Below, one piece after another: positions 4,149 through 5,002 of a stretch of DNA of 5,002 nt. Origin of the DNA: Alkanindiges sp. (GTDB taxonomy: Bacteria > Pseudomonadota > Gammaproteobacteria > Pseudomonadales > Moraxellaceae); the NCBI GenBank assembly GCA_030152125.1, contig JASLIR010000254.1, positions 1 to 5,002 of the forward strand, given 5' to 3'. The position numbers were made by a program, and so were the translations under genes. The notes beneath the pieces were generated by a model, which was not told the DNA's origin, searched no databases, and saw only the letters and a list, made by a program, of their open reading frames with translations. The first letter of the stretch is position 1. Every line of letters starts with the position of its first letter.

Positions 4149-5002
4149 TCAGGATGGCAGGTTTTGCATTAAATGCTGGGCCTGTGCTTTTTGCTGGCTG
4201 GTACCCAGGTTAATCACTTCGCTCAGCAGTTCGCGGGCACTGCGTGCTTCACCCAGGTTAATATAGCTTTCTGCCAGCTCCAGATTGGTTTGCTGTACAT
4301 CAATATTAACCAGGAACGGGAATTCCTTCAGCAGGAAGTCTTCCGGGTCGGTTGATGTAAAGCTGGCTTCAGTCACTTCTGCAGCAGGTTGAATTGGCGC
4401 TGGAGTAACCGCCGCAGTGGTAGCCGTATCAGGCGCATCACCCACATCAAATTCAAGGTCGTCAAAGCCTTCTGCCCAGTTGGTATCCTGCAGGGTGATA
4501 TTGTCCAGGTTGGCGCTGTCGGCTTTTTCTTCCGGCTGGCTGGCTGGTTCCTGTTTAAATGCCAGTGGCTCAGCAGGGGCCGGTTGCTTGATTTCTTCCA
4601 GTGCAAATGCATCACTGATGTCAAATTCCAGATCCAGCGGTGCTTCTTCACTGGCTGGGGCCGGTGCGGCTGTACTGCTGTCCAGGGAAAAATCCAGGCT
4701 GTTGTCCTGCTTGGCAACAGGGGCAGGTTCAGCTGTTTTTACCGGTGTAGCAGGGCTATCCAGAAAACCAAATTCAGCTTCCAGTGCTTCCAGCGACTGG
4801 TCCGGGCTGGTTCCACTTGTTGCCTTGTCTACATTCTGGTTGAGATCATCAGCAAAAAAGCGCTGTTCTTCCTCGTTAACTGTTTCAACCTGATCCTGCG
4901 GGGGGAGTGATGGCGTAAACTCAATGGTCTCGCTTTTCTCAACATCCGGTTTTGGCTGTTCAACGACTAACAGCTGTTGCAGTTTTTCTGCATGGGCGGA
5001 TG
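4149..5002 (-). CDS. fimV: FimV/HubP-like protein, C-terminal 283 residues (5' end outside window)
   Basis: The frame is open from the right edge to the TGA at 4149-4151; the N-terminus (expected LysM domain and membrane segment) is outside the window. The visible part is a long acidic region rich in Asp, Glu, Ala, Pro and Ser with recurring hydrophobic-acidic blocks: EAEFGFLDS, SLDFSLDSS, LDLEFDISDAF and DDLEFDVGDA. It is followed by a compact final domain of about 48 residues (TNLELAESYINLGEARSARELL, then EVINLGTSQQKAQAQHLMQ). That domain matches the TPR-like FimV C-terminal domain (typical form LDLARAYIDMGD...A...L.EV...G...Q...A..L). FimV/HubP proteins are inner-membrane, polar landmark or peptidoglycan-linked proteins needed for type IV pilus assembly and twitching. 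The low-complexity central region fits a cytoplasmic linker. The nearby truA supports the call, since fimV commonly precedes truA. A more distant tetratricopeptide protein is the alternative. Confidence 0.8.
   Translation of the reverse strand, partial: SAHAEKLQQLLVVEQPKPDVEKSETIEFTPSLPPQDQVETVNEEEQRFFADDLNQNVDKATSGTSPDQSLEALEAEFGFLDSPATPVKTAEPAPVAKQDNSLDFSLDSSTAAPAPASEEAPLDLEFDISDAFALEEIKQPAPAEPLAFKQEPASQPEEKADSANLDNITLQDTNWAEGFDDLEFDVGDAPDTATTAAVTPAPIQPAAEVTEASFTSTDPEDFLLKEFPFLVNIDVQQTNLELAESYINLGEARSARELLSEVINLGTSQQKAQAQHLMQNLPS

Noticed and set aside
4389..4910. Two long plus-strand open frames (158 and 173 residues) and a 114-residue minus-strand frame
   Set aside because: All overlap the FimV-like frame, which is open to the window edge and has a recognisable C-terminal domain. 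The Ser/Ala-rich composition of the plus-strand frame is a mirror of the acidic low-complexity coding sequence.
1..5002. Mobile element, CRISPR array, tRNA or toxin-antitoxin system
   Set aside because: No transposase, integrase, terminal inverted repeats with target duplication, regularly spaced repeats, tRNA cloverleaf or paired small genes were found by reading both strands.

Overview
The window looks like ordinary chromosomal DNA from a gammaproteobacterium of moderate GC content (roughly half GC by eye). A Moraxellaceae-like host is the best guess. The reasons are the 73-residue IF-1 beginning [12 protein letters not shown], the AnsA-like asparaginase with the GGTFGCIGEPL signature, and a FimV-like protein next to truA. 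This is inferred from remembered family sequences and was not checked by a search.

Layout, left to right. (1) Positions 1-263 hold the 3' end of a plus-strand gene for a small cysteine-containing LprI/DUF1311-type protein. (2) A bidirectional rho-independent terminator at 285-311 separates it from convergent infA (minus strand, 336-557), which has a clear sigma70-like promoter at 589-617. (3) A 499-bp gap (558-1056) has no convincing gene. It carries palindromes behind the infA promoter, a 9-bp bulged hairpin, a very AT-rich tandem repeat, and operator-like repeats in front of the next gene. (4) Positions 1057-2064 (plus) encode an AraC-family regulator with an Arabinose_bd-type N-terminal domain. 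It converges on the minus-strand block. (5) Minus-strand block, in transcription order: a fimV-like gene (4149 to beyond the right edge) closed by a strong terminator (4101-4125), a type I asparaginase (2991-4043), and truA (2103-2900).

Most genes are independent housekeeping functions: translation initiation (IF-1), tRNA pseudouridylation (TruA), asparagine catabolism, and polar/pilus cell-envelope organisation (FimV). The AraC regulator has no obvious target in view except possibly its own promoter. The fimV and truA neighbourhood is familiar from other gammaproteobacteria, but here an asparaginase gene with its own possible promoter lies between the two.

The least expected signal is inside truA. 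Two exact DnaA-box consensus nonamers (TTATCCACA) lie 21 bp apart, flanked by two one-mismatch copies, so four box-like sites fall within 65 bp (2444-2508). No mobile element, CRISPR array, tRNA, rRNA or defence system was found. I do not see an undescribed multi-gene system here. The findings are regulatory or site-level hypotheses.
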